Part shown: piece by piece, positions 36,859-55,570 of the stretch
Layout of the letters: every line of letters starts with the position of its first letter
How positions within the stretch are numbered: the stretch's first letter is position 1
The notes under the pieces: generated by a model
Told to the model about the DNA's origin: nothing
Seen by the model: only the letters and a program-made list of their open reading frames with translations
The model's database searches: none
NCBI GenBank assembly: GCA_028023455.1
Contig: JAQFVV010006238.1
Span: 7,512,572-7,576,571, forward strand
Origin: Epiperipatus broadwayi
Lineage: Eukaryota > Onychophora > Udeonychophora > Euonychophora > Peripatidae
Reading direction: 5' to 3'
DNA length: 64,000 nt
Program-made: the position numbers and the translations under genes

Positions 36859-37156
36859 ATAATAACTACTCTTTCTTATTGCATTGCCAAACATATACCA
36901 TATAATACTAAATTGTCCAAACACTAATACTGTTACACAATGCTTTATTTACCACCCTTTTCTTACAGTTTACAGTTTCAATTGCACTGGAAATCTTCAG
37001 AACTTTATATCTCTCAACTTTAACAGTTAAGGTTGAGAGATATAAAGTTCTGAAGAAGATTGCTAGGGCAATAGAAACTGTAAACTGTAAGAAAAGGTGG
37101 TAAATAAAGCATTATGTAACAGTATTAAAGTGTTTGGACAATTTAGTATTATATAG
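36859..37156. mobile_element. FB7 palindromic element with 15-bp target duplication
   Basis: TAAAATTCAATAAGT at 36844-36858 is perfectly repeated at 37157-37171. The element is an almost perfect palindrome of about 120-bp arms centred near 37025, with no real spacer. The right arm reads AGTTCTGAAGAAGATTGC, a four-base loop, GCAATAGAAACTG, then GGTGGTAAATAAAGC and CAATTTAGTATTATAT. The ATTGC/GCAAT stem sits between CTGAAGAAG and GAAAC. The left arm's signature is mutated. Non-coding. Confidence 0.85.
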
Positions 37157-37171
37157 TAAAATTCAATAAGT

Positions 37172-40062
37172 TGGACTTTTTTTTCATTTAATTTTATAAA
37201 TGAATAATATTCTAAAAAATTGCATTTGACTGTTTTTAATATTTAAAAACTGACTTATAATAGAAATAACATACCATAAATTACATAAACTAAGTTATTA
37301 TAAACATCCTTTCAGAAAATGAATTAATTATTTTTTATTTAAGTTGTTTTTTAAGGTGAATGAACATATATTTATGATAAATATATAAAATTCTGCTTTA
37401 AAATCTGTTTTTATTACAATATTTGAAAAGATTTTAACATAGTGTCAATTATGATAATTAATAATGTAATAAATGCCACACTTTTATTTTTTTATATTAC
37501 CATCATGTTTATTATTTGTTATTTTTTAAAATAAAACATGTGAATAAATTGAAAGTGTACATGAGTCCTTTTTTTTGTTTTAAATACTAGTGTAATTAAT
37601 GTGTGACAATAATCAAAAATATTTTATAAACAAGCAAAAGTTAATATTTCTTGTATTCTGAAAACATAACATAAAAATTAAATCAGAAAGTAGTAAACTT
37701 TTTCTGGGCATTTTTTCTGCTTAAAACAATAGAGTAATACCTTAAATCTAAGCTGTCTACATTCTGACCCCTTCAGATTTTTTTAAAATTAGAATATTAA
37801 TGAAAGCAGTCCTGCAGAAACTGTTTTTTTTTAAAAAAAAAAAACACATGCTAATTCACTTACAATTAAACAAGCCATATTTTCTGAAAAAAGGAGCAAA
37901 CCAATATTTCTTTAATTATGAATAACTAGCACTCTGTATATTTAGAAAAGAGCAACAATAGAATAAACTACCCAATCTTTAAGATTCTGATTAATTATTA
38001 AATTAAGGTTATTAAAAGAAAGATTCAGTGTCTATTCTTGGATAAGTAATAATTAGTTTAATAATTCCATACTTTCATTTGGCTTGTGTATATGTTTTAC
38101 AATGTTAGAGGAAATAAGCTTTATAAGCATCAAATTCTTAAAGAATAGGTAGATACATTCTTTTCTTGATCTTTGCTAACATGCAAAGTCTTATTTATTT
38201 ATAACCTGAAGAACAGTGGATTCTTCCACATTATTATATTACACCAAGCTGTGCTAATTTTGTTACATATATAAGTAAAAATAAATAATTAAACAGCCTT
38301 TAAATATTTCATTTCAGAGCAAAAGGCATTTCATGAACCTCCCATATTGAGAAGTACAGTAAGGTGAAGACAATAGCTGTCAACATTTCTTAATTTCCAA
38401 ATGATGCAGTTTTAAGAAAACCTTAATCTTTGTTTATTATACTTAAAAGAGAAATATATATTCATTTACAGTTTAATATTGGATCATTATTGATTTCGTT
38501 ATACATTAGCTGTCTGAAAAAGAATAGCCACTGTTAAAAAAAAATCTAGTTTATTCGACCTACATTCTAGCTGCTATTTTAGACTGAGAAGTAGGTGCGT
38601 TTCTGGTACCTTATTTATGTTTGTGCATACAAATAAATAGGTGAGTGTTTTTATTTGAATATTACAAATAAAGAGAGATAGCTTTTAATGTCTTACCTAA
38701 TTATGTATATTAAATGCGGCTTTAAATTAATATATATAATGAGTGTATTATGTGCATAGATATATGTACAACTAAATATGATTATTAGAATTTAAAGCAA
38801 AAATAATATTCTGAAATGAGAAGCTGTAATCTGAATATTATTCAGATTTTTAATGCCTCTAAGAATGGACTAGTTAATTGTTACTATTATCAAAATTTAT
38901 CTCTGCTATATATAATTTTTTTCTTACAATTTCGCTAAAGGTGCTTCTCACTATTCATTTAGTATAAAGTAATTACCCCAATTTTACTGTTTCTTCAACA
39001 CATTTGTCACGCATTATTTGACCAATGCATCAAGATAAAAGTTGAGCAACTGACGAAGAAATATTTTTTTTTTTACGTTTAAAATCTCTTCTTTTCATTT
39101 TTCTCAATAATAACAAAAAATAAATCCGCTCTTAACTGAAAGTGTAGTCGCTTATCTCAAAGGCCTGCAGAGAATTACTATTTACGATCATTAATATGCC
39201 ATGCGAATTGATTCTCCCAAGATGTTATAAATTCATTCATGGACACCATAAGATATTTTATCATTCATGTTTTTTATTATTTTTTAAAACCTTTTTGAGT
39301 CGCAAAGATTGTTATGCCTCATTTTCTCTGAAGAGATCGCTGTTAATTTTTAATAATAATTGGCAGGAAAAGGAAACGATGTTGTATCAAGAGGATCGCT
39401 ACGATTATTACTTGATAAATTAGGAATGATTCAATTTTTAAAAAATTTAAATTCAGACAGCTCGTTATAAAACGTATCTTGAGATTGTCTTATTAAGTTT
39501 ATACCTTAATAATATCATCCGCGGTATTAAAAGTGAAGTTGACGGCAATATAGCTTACTTACAAATATTTTATTTTTTAAAAATAAAAAAAAAGGCTAAA
39601 GAATTTTATCCTTTAAATATTATATGATTGCTTATTATTTGTCAATATAATACAAGTATAATACCAGTAAAGCGATAACGTATTGTGCTTACTAAAAGGG
39701 AAATGTGATGAAGAGATGATTGATTAGAAATAACAATAACAACAAAAAGTCAAAACAAATAAAGCAATTATATTAGAAGTGTTTTCTGCACTTATTTTTT
39801 TTTTTTTAATAAATGTTGTTTTATTGTATGAAAGCAAATTTCTTTATATACATGATCGATTGGTTTATAAAAAGTTCTTGCATCGAAAATGATATATTTG
39901 GGTTATGATCGCTGATCTCTCTCCAGAGCCTGCATCTCTTCAACCGGACTAAAACATGCACATATTTCTCAATATCTATCATTCTACAGCTATTCTTCTG
40001 TCTAATGTTTTTCTATCAATTTAAAAATCTATTTTTACGTATTTCTAACAAATACTTGTACA
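37172..40062. other. Unannotated AT-rich DNA
   Basis: No repeat family recognised. Around 38940-39540 CpG is a little more common, and a 75-codon open frame (39196-39423, plus) starts at an ATG, but it shows no motif, no flanking splice sites and low-complexity coding, so I do not call a gene. Confidence 0.4.
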
Positions 40063-40063
40063 T

Positions 40064-40096
<33 letters not shown>
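40063..40096. repeat. (TA)n(TG)n microsatellite
   Basis: TA units followed by about ten TG units. Confidence 0.95.
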
Positions 40097-41040
40097 TGTA
40101 AGAGGGAAGAGGTGCGAGGTTGAACTAATAGCATCAATTAATATCTAATACAGTCGGAGAAATAAATTCCTATCTTCCAAGGCTTTTCATTCACAATGTT
40201 GCATTAAGTTGACTAGTCGTTTAGAAAACAGACATTGGCTGGATATAGAGAAAATTGGTTTACAGAGTAAACAAATTTTCTAAAGAAAATTAGTATGTAG
40301 ATGATAATCTTTATATATGGATCTAATAGTCTAATTTTGAAAGAAAGAAAAGAAATTATTTATATATATATATATATTATTAAAACTATACATAAGTGTT
40401 AAAAGTCAGTTGGGAATCAGAAAGTCCTGCATTATATAGTGCAATAATAGCGTGGTAGATCTGGGGGAATATGGATATCAGTCATTTCTTCCAGTTCTTA
40501 AAGTTCTTATGACTTCTCAACCAATAAACTACACGATTATTTTGATTTATTCATGATCAGAAAATTATATTGGTAAATGCTATAATGGCCTATTTATACA
40601 AATCTGTATTAAAAAATAGATGTTATTCCAAGCATATTTGCGGATATTGGAGAGGGCAACATATTTTCTTTACAAATATTTGCTAATTTTCAATAGCTAT
40701 TCTGCACCAAGATTACTAATGTGGGACTTTCTAGATGCCACGTTATCTGAGATTTGGATTTCTTAAGGAGTTTGTTATAGCGTCAATTAATTGTGAATTG
40801 CCTGGAAAAAAAAGTTAACTAGTTTTCTCTCAATAAATTCTTAGTGTCAATTTTTAAAAGAAAGTTATATAGTGTTATCTGCCATGGTAAATAATAAATT
40901 AAATGCAAAAGTTTCATCCAAATACTCGAATTTAAGAGACAGAAGTTCAATGACTGACTTAAAAACTCAAAAATGATAGATGAATTAAAATTTGCAATGA
41001 GGACATAGATATATATCGATCATCATCACTTCAGATTTTT
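40097..41040. other. AT-rich DNA, nothing recognised
   Basis: Short (TA)n at about 40361-40376; otherwise no structure seen. Confidence 0.45.
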
Positions 41041-41624
41041 TTTTGACAATGGTATTCCAAATACATGGAATGAGTATTTGCATAATCTTTTGAATAATTA
41101 TATAAGAATTGAGATGGTGACATTTAATGATACACCTATGTTATCTATTTGAACCATGATATTCAGTTTATGGAAGCCAAATTCTTGTAATCTTAGAAAT
41201 GGAAAGGCTGTAGTTGCTGATAAAATACCTGGAAATATTTTAAATTATTTTGGAGACAGCTTAATTTCAAAAATATTGGAACTTTCTAAGAAATATAAGA
41301 ACCCCTGGTGTTGTGCTGCATGGAAATAAGGATGTTATTACTGTTCCAATTTTTAAAAATAAAAAGAATAGACAAAATTGCAGTAATTGTCTAAAAATCT
41401 TATTATTATCAAATATAGTAAATGTACTTTCAAGGATTTTGTTGAATAGTTGTTTCCTGTTATTTTTTAATCATTTGTGAGACAAAATATGATTGTAAAG
41501 AATCAAAATATACTAATGGGATATGCAAGTAAAGTATTTGGAAATAAAAGTGTTATTTATATATTGCTTTTCCTGATTTGTTTGAGACATTTGGCTCAAT
41601 TATTCAAACAGATCTATGACACTT

Positions 41625-41844
41625 AAACTACTAAACATCACATGATCACCATTATTTATGTTTACATAAGCTGTTTACACAGAGGCTAAATCCTCCAGAC
41701 AGTAGGTGCAGTGCACCTTCTCACTGATGAATGTCACAAGCTATTAGATGAGTAAGCACTAATTAGGGATTTTATGCACAAACATTCTTGCATCCATTGA
41801 TTACTCTGACTTGCATTGAACAAGACTACTGTATGGAGAGTTTA
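41625..41844 (-). mobile_element. FB1 copy inserted in the LINE relic
   Basis: ATCTATGACACTT at 41612-41624 recurs as ATCTATGGCACTT at 41845-41857, and the LINE reading resumes after the second copy. The left end is the complete terminus (ACTAAACATCACATGATCACC), and the right end stops inside the arm at GGAGAGTTT. The CTGATGA part is present at about 41719, but the stem and GAAAC are deleted. Confidence 0.82.
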
Positions 41845-42467
41845 ATCTATGGCACTTGTTGGAAAATTGGTGTTTATCCATCAATGTTTGTCCATATTAT
41901 ACTACATGTACATGATGGAGAGAAATATTATTAGTACAGGTGAAAAATCAGGTATGTGAAATGAAAATTAGTCTTAAACTAGATTGTGTACTTGCTCCAA
42001 AATTTTCAAATTTTATGTCTTTGGTCTTTGAAACTGTTTAAAGATAGCTTAAAAAATCAGGAATCAAAGCAGGTTGTTAGTGGAATTTTATAATTTTTAA
42101 TCAATTAAAAGTTAAAACATAAACTTCATATTTTTGTATAATGGGTTTACAGTGTGATGATAATTATATTATTTTTTTTTCCAATTTAAATGATGATCTA
42201 CAGAATTTACTTACTGTTGTGAATGCATCATACAAAGATTTTGGCCCATTAGTTAATATTCAAAAAACACAATTTCTATATCAGACACTGATAGATAAAA
42301 TTTTTATCTAATTTTAGCTTAGTTATTGATTTGAGAAAGTAATACGATATTAAGTTTAACTAGAAAGATGGATTTAAATATTGAGGTGCCAAATAAATTG
42401 CAATGTGCCACTGCTTTTAATAAGTTAGGGTTTTCTTTACAGTGGAATAATTACCACAATAAAACAT

Positions 42468-42532
42468 ACAAAACTCACTATACATATTGTCACACACAAC
42501 ATAAGAGGTGGTGGTCATGTGATGTTTATTGG
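42468..42532 (+). mobile_element. 65-bp miniature FB1 with perfect 13-bp duplication
   Basis: CACAATAAAACAT flanks it at 42455-42467 and 42533-42545. The body is only the outer start of one arm (ACAAAACTCACTATACATAT and CACACACAAC) joined directly to the complete terminus of the other (ATAAGAGGTGGTGGTCATGT and GATGTTTATTGG). The whole palindromic interior is missing, as if copied across the base of the hairpin. Confidence 0.85.
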
Positions 42533-42900
42533 CACAATAAAACATGTAGAGCTAATACCTTACCTATGTTTATGATGAACTTTATCAAAATTTGCACTTA
42601 GCGTTAGGTTATAAAGAATAAAGAAATCAATTCAATATGCAAACCAACAAATGTTTTCAAATTTGAATTAATATTTTGCATGGGAATAAGAACTGGACAC
42701 CTTTTAAAAAGGTAACTTTATGGCAGTAAAAAATTTCATTTAAGGATACTCTGTAAAAAATTAAAAAATACATAAAATCATAAGTCCATTTAGTATGTTA
42801 TAACTTCTGGATGTATTCTTATGAAAATGTTATTTTGAAATGACCTTGTCATTGGATTGTATCTGTGGAAAAGTAAACAATATAGATTTTTAAAGAAATA

Positions 42901-43628
42901 TTTTATGATGATCTTGAGCATAGTATTTGTGGGGGCATAAACTTATTTATATTTTATTAAGGATATTAATAAAAGGAAGAAGAAAGGTAGGAAAAGTTTG
43001 ATACTGTGGGATGATATAAGAGTTGTGAAAAGTTACGTGGAATTGATGGGGTCAGTGGAAAAATGAATAAAATTATGATGTCACTATTCTCTAGACATGT
43101 CCACATAACAAAATACTATTGATGATAAAAACATTATAAGAAAATGCAAGTTTGATTGTTGTCATTGGGAGAATCTAAACATGGTAAAGAACTGTAATTA
43201 GAGCACAGAAATATTTCAGAAAAAGTTTTTTGAAAAAGAAAAATATAGGATTAGAAGATTTTAAATAGAGAGAATAATAGACCAGCAAGTTATGTTTGCG
43301 AACATATTTTTGTTTCACAGATTGATTTGTAAAGTCATTGTAAAACTATTTTCTAACATAGTACTAGTAATAATAATAATGTTCATGGTGATAATCATGG
43401 ATGTATTATTATTACTATTAACATATTGTTTTGTCTTTTATTTTTTTCTCTAACAATGATAATAAAAATCTGTGATCCATATAAAATATCATAATTTTTT
43501 TTATATCAGTTTAATTAATATCCTTAATACTTTAATGCAGGGATAGAATAGCAGACTCTGGAACTAAGGTTCTAGGATTAATTCCAGTTCTAGCATTCTT
43601 ATTTCTTATGGACTCCAGAATTTCAGAC
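42901..43628. other. Unannotated DNA
   Basis: May include further decayed LINE sequence. A possible decayed B box (GGATTAATTCC) near 43576 and a segment at 43577-43620 that recurs at 44026-44070 and 44085-44120 hint at an old repeat into which FB4 inserted. Confidence 0.4.
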
Positions 43629-43641
43629 TATAGAACATAAT

Positions 43642-44002
43642 CAATGAGGATTGCCAATTCCTCTACAAGCTTTATTATAAATGCTTAGCCAGAGCCAGCA
43701 CTTAAAATATCTCTGTCAGGAACCCCTCCCCAAACCCCTGACCATGGTTTTATGCCTTGGCACTCCTCAGAGAGGTGTCAGAGTAGGTTCAGACCCTAGA
43801 ACCTACACTGACACCTCTCTGAGAAGTGCCAAGGCAGGAAACCATGGTCAGGGTGTGGGGTTCCTGACAGAGATATTTTATGTGCAGGCTCTGGTTAAGC
43901 ATTTATTACAAAGCTTGTAGAGGAATTGGCAATCTTCATTGTTTATAACTTACAAGCTTAAGAGATAGGGTCATGTGATATATGACTCTTATTTTGACTA
44001 TT
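43642..44002 (+). mobile_element. FB4 palindromic element with 13-bp target duplication
   Basis: TATAGAACATAAT at 43629-43641 is perfectly repeated at 44003-44015. The arms pair closely: GGATTGCCAATTCCTCTACA with its inverse at about 43913-43936, then CTCTGTCAGGAACCCC, ACCATGGTTT, GCCTTGGCACT and CTCAGAGAGGTGTCAG, around a centre near 43795. The right arm has CTGAGAAG, a TGCC/GGCA stem and GGAAACC (43818-43842). The right end continues to the complete terminus, TCATGTGATATATGACTC, shared with FB3. GC content is much above the surroundings. Confidence 0.85.
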
Positions 44003-44287
44003 TATAGAACATAATGTCTTTGGATAGATTCCAGTTCTGGCATTCAGATTTCTTATGAACTCCAGAATTGTCACTCAATGTCTTCAGATTGATTTTAGTT
44101 CTGCCATTCAAACTTTTTTAACTAACAAACAATTTGATTATTTATTTATTTTCATCTAGTTTAACTATCAAATTATAGCAACCTTTCTTTTACTTAAGAA
44201 AAATGCTTTATTTTAGTAAATTAATTTCTCAAGAGATTTGATATTTAGTGTAGAAATTCATGGTATATAGATAGCATATCAACTCAC

Positions 44288-44317
44288 CATGAACTCAACT
44301 TGAGAGTTGAGTTCATG
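44288..44317. repeat. Perfect 13-bp hairpin
   Basis: CATGAACTCAACT and its exact inverse are separated by TGAG. Isolated; not followed by a T run that would suggest a terminator. Confidence 0.85.
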
Positions 44318-45334
44318 ATAAAATGTTTTGTAAGCTACAAACAAGTCTATTTTTTTAGATATATGGATCAGTTTAAACTCATCTCGTTATAAAGCAGTCG
44401 TCGGAAAATAAATAAATATGGCTAAGATGACCTACAAGATAAGTGTTTAAAGTTATTTTGAGTTGATAAATATAAAAAATCATCAAAACAAAGTACCTAT
44501 AGTAATTAAGAATGAAGCGTACTACAATATGTAATTACTGATTTAGATCTATATGATTGTTCAAGCTAGTTGAAAAGTACCAAAACCTTAAGTTAATTAA
44601 ATTTTAATTTTTTATTTTAATAAATAGATTGGAGCTAAAGTGATTTTTTGATGCCAACATTCTTTTCAATTTTGAGTCTTAAACTTTACTAAAAAGGCAA
44701 ATGTAAAAGATCTGTCTAAGGGTGGGATTTAATTTAACAATATTATTTTTGTGTGTGTGCCTATGTATTTAAAAAGTTCAAAGTTCATGCGTATGATCAA
44801 AAGTCAGTGTGATAGAATGTGGATATATTTCATCTTAAAACAATAGAGATATCAGTTTGTTTAAAGCAAAAATCAGTTTGAGGATGTGTATTTAAATACT
44901 AAAAATGGGAGTTTCTGTGCATTTAATAAACACTGATTAGAAAATCTTGTACTAAATGACATTAGAATGAATAACTGTTTTTGCTTAGGTTATCAATTTT
45001 ATTATTTTAATATAATGTGCTGAATACAAAAATGTAAAGAAAAGTTAATTTAATCCTGATTAAAAATCATGCTCTTATTATCATTAAACCATTGTTATAT
45101 TTGCCATATTAATGTCTAGCCAGGTGAGAAACACAGATATGTATATATAAAATATTAATTTATAATAAAAATATATACAACAGCTACATAGATATATATT
45201 TAAAAATAATTATACATAAAAAATTCTTTTTGGCACATGATTTCATGCCCTTTTGATATCAACTCAATAAATAGAAAAGACACTTGTTTTGCCATTTCCA
45301 GAAAATGGATAATATAGGAGATAGTTTTGCATAC

Positions 45335-45455
45335 ATTTGCATATAATGACGTCAATAATCTAAAAGACTATGATTATGGAGTAACAAAACTCTGAAAGTG
45401 CTTAGTCTGCTGAAATTATGATATTGAATGACGTCAGAAATTATTATATAAAAAA
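45335..45455 (+). promoter_or_regulatory. Candidate promoter: octamer, two CREs, TATA box
   Basis: ATTTGCAT, the POU octamer, is at 45335-45342. TGACGTCA, the full palindromic CRE, occurs at 45347-45354 and again at 45429-45436. TATATAAAAA, a TATA box, is at 45446-45455, nine bases after the second CRE. In such AT-rich, CpG-poor DNA two perfect CREs are unlikely by chance. A transcript would start at about 45475-45485, some 600 bases before the Penelope-like RT relic; no coding start is recognised between. It could be a retroelement promoter or a host enhancer or promoter. Confidence 0.4.
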
Positions 45456-46079
45456 GTTTCACCGCAACGCATCATTGTGTTATTAATTAACCAATTACTA
45501 CAGATTGAACACCATCTAATGATTCATAATGGAAGTAAAATAACAGCAATAAAAATAAATCATTAGTAAAAGAGAACAAAATCTTCATATAGAGATCCAA
45601 TATAAATTCAAAAGAATTGTATATATATATAATTTTTCATTCATTTTTAATTAGTCAATTGTTAACTAAATTTATTGATGTTTTGTAAATACTTATACAA
45701 TTATTTAAGTTATGTTTAATGTAATATTCCATGTATTTGCCTTTTTTTTTGTCTTTAATGCAATTTAAAGGTTTAATATTTTTTGTAGGATCTATTTTAT
45801 GTCCATATGTTAAGTAATGACTATATAAATAAATTTATTATCTCACCTGGTTAATTACATTTTATGTTCTTTAGTTCTTATCTCTAACTCTATAGTAAAT
45901 TATACTGCGAAGATCATAATTTTATATACAATTCTTTTTTTAAAAATTTTATATCACCTCTTACTTTATAATTACCTGTTAATTTATTCGGACGTTTATT
46001 ATCCGATTATCTAATATTTATATAATTATCAATATAATTTTTATTCATTATTAACATATTATATTGAAAAAAATATACC

Positions 46080-46709
46080 CAAGTGTTTTAAAATGTAAAA
46101 ATATAAAAATTTTAATATATAAATGATATAAACATAATAAATATTATAGAAGATGGTTTAATATTAATATATAACGATTTATATTGTAAATATAATAATG
46201 AAATTTGAAATATACATAAAGGATAAATTATGCGTTATACAATTAGTGGGTTAATGTCATCAATATTTATAAATGAATTAGAAACTATTATCATTAAAAA
46301 AAATATTAGTCAAGAAATAATATATTATTCTAGATATATTGATGGTATTTTAATTATTAGTAATAAAAGAACTACTAATAATATTTATAAAGATGTTAAT
46401 GACAGTATATATATTAAATTTACAAAAATAGAATTTAAAGATAAAATTAAATATTTAGATATAAGCAACCACATAGATAATGATAATAAAATTATATTAA
46501 AACATTTTTTTAAAGAAGATAAATTAAAAAATAATATTCTTATGGATTCACTATAGGAATGGGTACAAAAGATAGCAGTTATTAAAAATTTTAAATATAG
46601 AAATTATAATAAAGATAATTATGTAGCTCATTTACAAAGGAATCATTTTATTAAATTATATAAATATTATGAATATAGCCATGAAACTACAGTATTGCTT
46701 CAAATATAA
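46080..46709 (+). pseudogene. Penelope-like element reverse transcriptase fragment
   Basis: In one frame from about 46143: IIEDGLILIYNDLYCKYNNE, a stop at a probable Trp codon, NIHKG, a stop, then MRYTISGLMSSIFINELE, corresponding to the G-x-x-M-G-x-x-x-S-x-x-L-A block of Penelope-like RTs. Next are YYSRYIDGILII (motif C, with the second Asp of YxDD replaced by Gly), YIKFTKIEFKDKIKYLDI (the IKFT-E-E---I-FLDL box) and a downstream region ending at about 46709. The 108-codon open part begins at 46230. Two or three stops and the altered catalytic box make it inactive. No GIY-YIG endonuclease was found. Composition is extremely AT-rich (Ile, Asn and Lys codons). Confidence 0.75.
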
Positions 46710-46744
46710 GACACCTTCTAATTTAAGATGAAGTAGAATTTTAA

Positions 46745-47048
46745 GTCAATAAACATCACATGACCACCACTTCTTATGCATGTGTATAACTGTTTTAAAA
46801 CAGGCAAAACTCACTATACGTATTGCCACACACAGCAAGCTAGAGTAATCAATGGATGCTAGAAGGCTTGTGCATAAAATCCCCATCTAGTGCCTACTCA
46901 TCCAATATACCCAGACTAGTTTCTGGCTTGTGGCATTCATCAGTGAGGAGCTTTGGATGGGGATTTTATGCACAAGCCTTCTGGCATCCATTGATTACTC
47001 TAGCTTGCTGCTGTTTGTGGCAATATGTATAGTGAGTTTTGCCTGTTT
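46745..47048 (-). mobile_element. FB1 copy with 11-bp target duplication
   Basis: TAGAATTTTAA at 46734-46744 is repeated at 47049-47059. The left end is the complete terminus (CAATAAACATCACATGACCA), the right end stops at GTTTTGCCTGTTTT inside the arm. The signature is on the minus strand at about 46918-46942 with a TGC/GCC stem. It starts only 36 bases after the end of the Penelope-like RT relic. Confidence 0.82.
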
Positions 47049-47440
47049 TAGAATTTTAAAAATGGAAAATTGGGGAAAAAATTAAAAATGATTTTATTGA
47101 AAAGTACAAAACATTTTTATTTACTACAATAGGAACTAATATAAATACAATAAGCTCATTTAATTTATTGCAAATCTTTTTCAGACAATCATTCACTTTT
47201 TACATCTTCACATTCAGAACCGAATTCTTATCTTTACTATTCCACAAAGTATATCATCTTCAGGCCATTTAAGTCATTAGTAATGAAACATTTAAGAAAC
47301 CTTCTTTTGATAATTTCTTCAAGTATATCTTTCCAAAATTGTAAAACTCATTCAAAGTTATAAATATATTATTGCATTATAAAATTGTTTTTTTAAAAAA
47401 TGATATTGACCATTAATGTTACCAGTAAATCTTTTACTTT

Positions 47441-47542
47441 GTCAAGCTTGGTGGTCGAAAGGTCAGTGACAGCTGCTTTACAAGGAGTTGTCTCGGGTTA
47501 GCGGGTTCACTTCCTGGCTGATGCTATGGCACATGAAAAAAA
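47441..47542 (+). mobile_element. tRNA-derived SINE
   Basis: A box TGGTCGAAAGG and B box GGTTCACTTCC, then TGGCTGATGCTATGGCACATG and an A tail. Perfect 14-bp duplication AAATCTTTTACTTT at 47427-47440 and 47543-47556. More CpG decay than the 23.0-kb copy, so probably older. Confidence 0.9.
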
Positions 47543-47556
47543 AAATCTTTTACTTT

Positions 47557-55060
<7,504 letters not shown>

Positions 55061-55570
55061 ATTTTTGTCACCCCAATCCAAGACTATAAAAGAGTTGGAT
55101 AAAAGAGATTATTTTAGTTTAGCTAATAGATTTTGTAAGAGTTGTGCAGAAGAGTTGTCTAGTTTGTTTTTAGTTGGCAGTAAGAATAACTAGCTGCAGA
55201 ATTGGTTTCCAAAGTTATACAAAGAACTACTATGGTGAGATGTTGCTGAAGTCAAAACAGGAGAAATCAGCTGTTCAATAATTCACCACAGAGGAGTTTT
55301 GATTCACATGAACCCAGGATCAACTTCAAATCAATCAGTAGCCTGCTTAAATGAAGAAGTCAGCTTGCTGTCCTGAAGCATATCAAGCCTCAGTCTAAAG
55401 GGAACTGAGTGAATGGAAACATACCTGATTACACCTTTCCTAGTGTTTAAAATTGCCTGAACTATGCTTGTCCTGATGATGACACCCATCAGCTTACCAA
55501 AGAATTGGTATATATATATGCTTCTTTATCTATATGCAGGGAATCACAAATAAATGCATTGTGTCATATA
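55061..55570 (+). other. Higher-complexity island with TATA box and AATAAA
   Basis: Less AT-rich than its surroundings. CTATAAAAG at about 55084 resembles a TATA box, and AAATAAATGC at about 55549 could be a poly(A) signal, giving a possible transcript of about 450 bases. It contains CTGATGATGACACCCATCAG (about 55473-55492), a hairpin-forming block that recalls the FB signature. No reading frame of note. It may be a solo LTR, an unknown retroposon or a non-coding transcript. Confidence 0.3.

Larger units (their letters stand above)
41041..42900 (+). pseudogene. LINE reverse transcriptase relic, second clade
   Basis: Frames read GKAVVADKIPGNILNYFGDS near 41200, then DVITVPIFKNKKNRQNCSN and VLSRILLN near 41330-41450. 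Next come ICLRHL...GKLVFIHQCLSI-like pieces on either side of the FB1 insertion, a CDDN-type motif C relic near 42155 (normally ADD), and LVNIQKTQF near 42255. The order is that of a non-LTR RT with the NCSNYRGISLLS-type fingers. It is clearly different from the RTE copy at 1.6 kb, but the clade is uncertain. It has numerous stops and frameshifts and two FB1 insertions. Confidence 0.65.

Noticed and set aside
39196-39423. 75-codon open frame with slightly raised CpG nearby
   Set aside because: No motif, no supporting splice signals and biased composition (Phe, Tyr, Asn); likely chance.
43681-43920. 79-codon open frame
   Set aside because: Lies within the FB4 palindrome; both arms are open only because of its higher GC content.
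46745-47048. FB1 as the terminal repeat of the adjacent Penelope-like element
   Set aside because: An 11-bp duplication flanks FB1 alone, so it inserted independently at this site.
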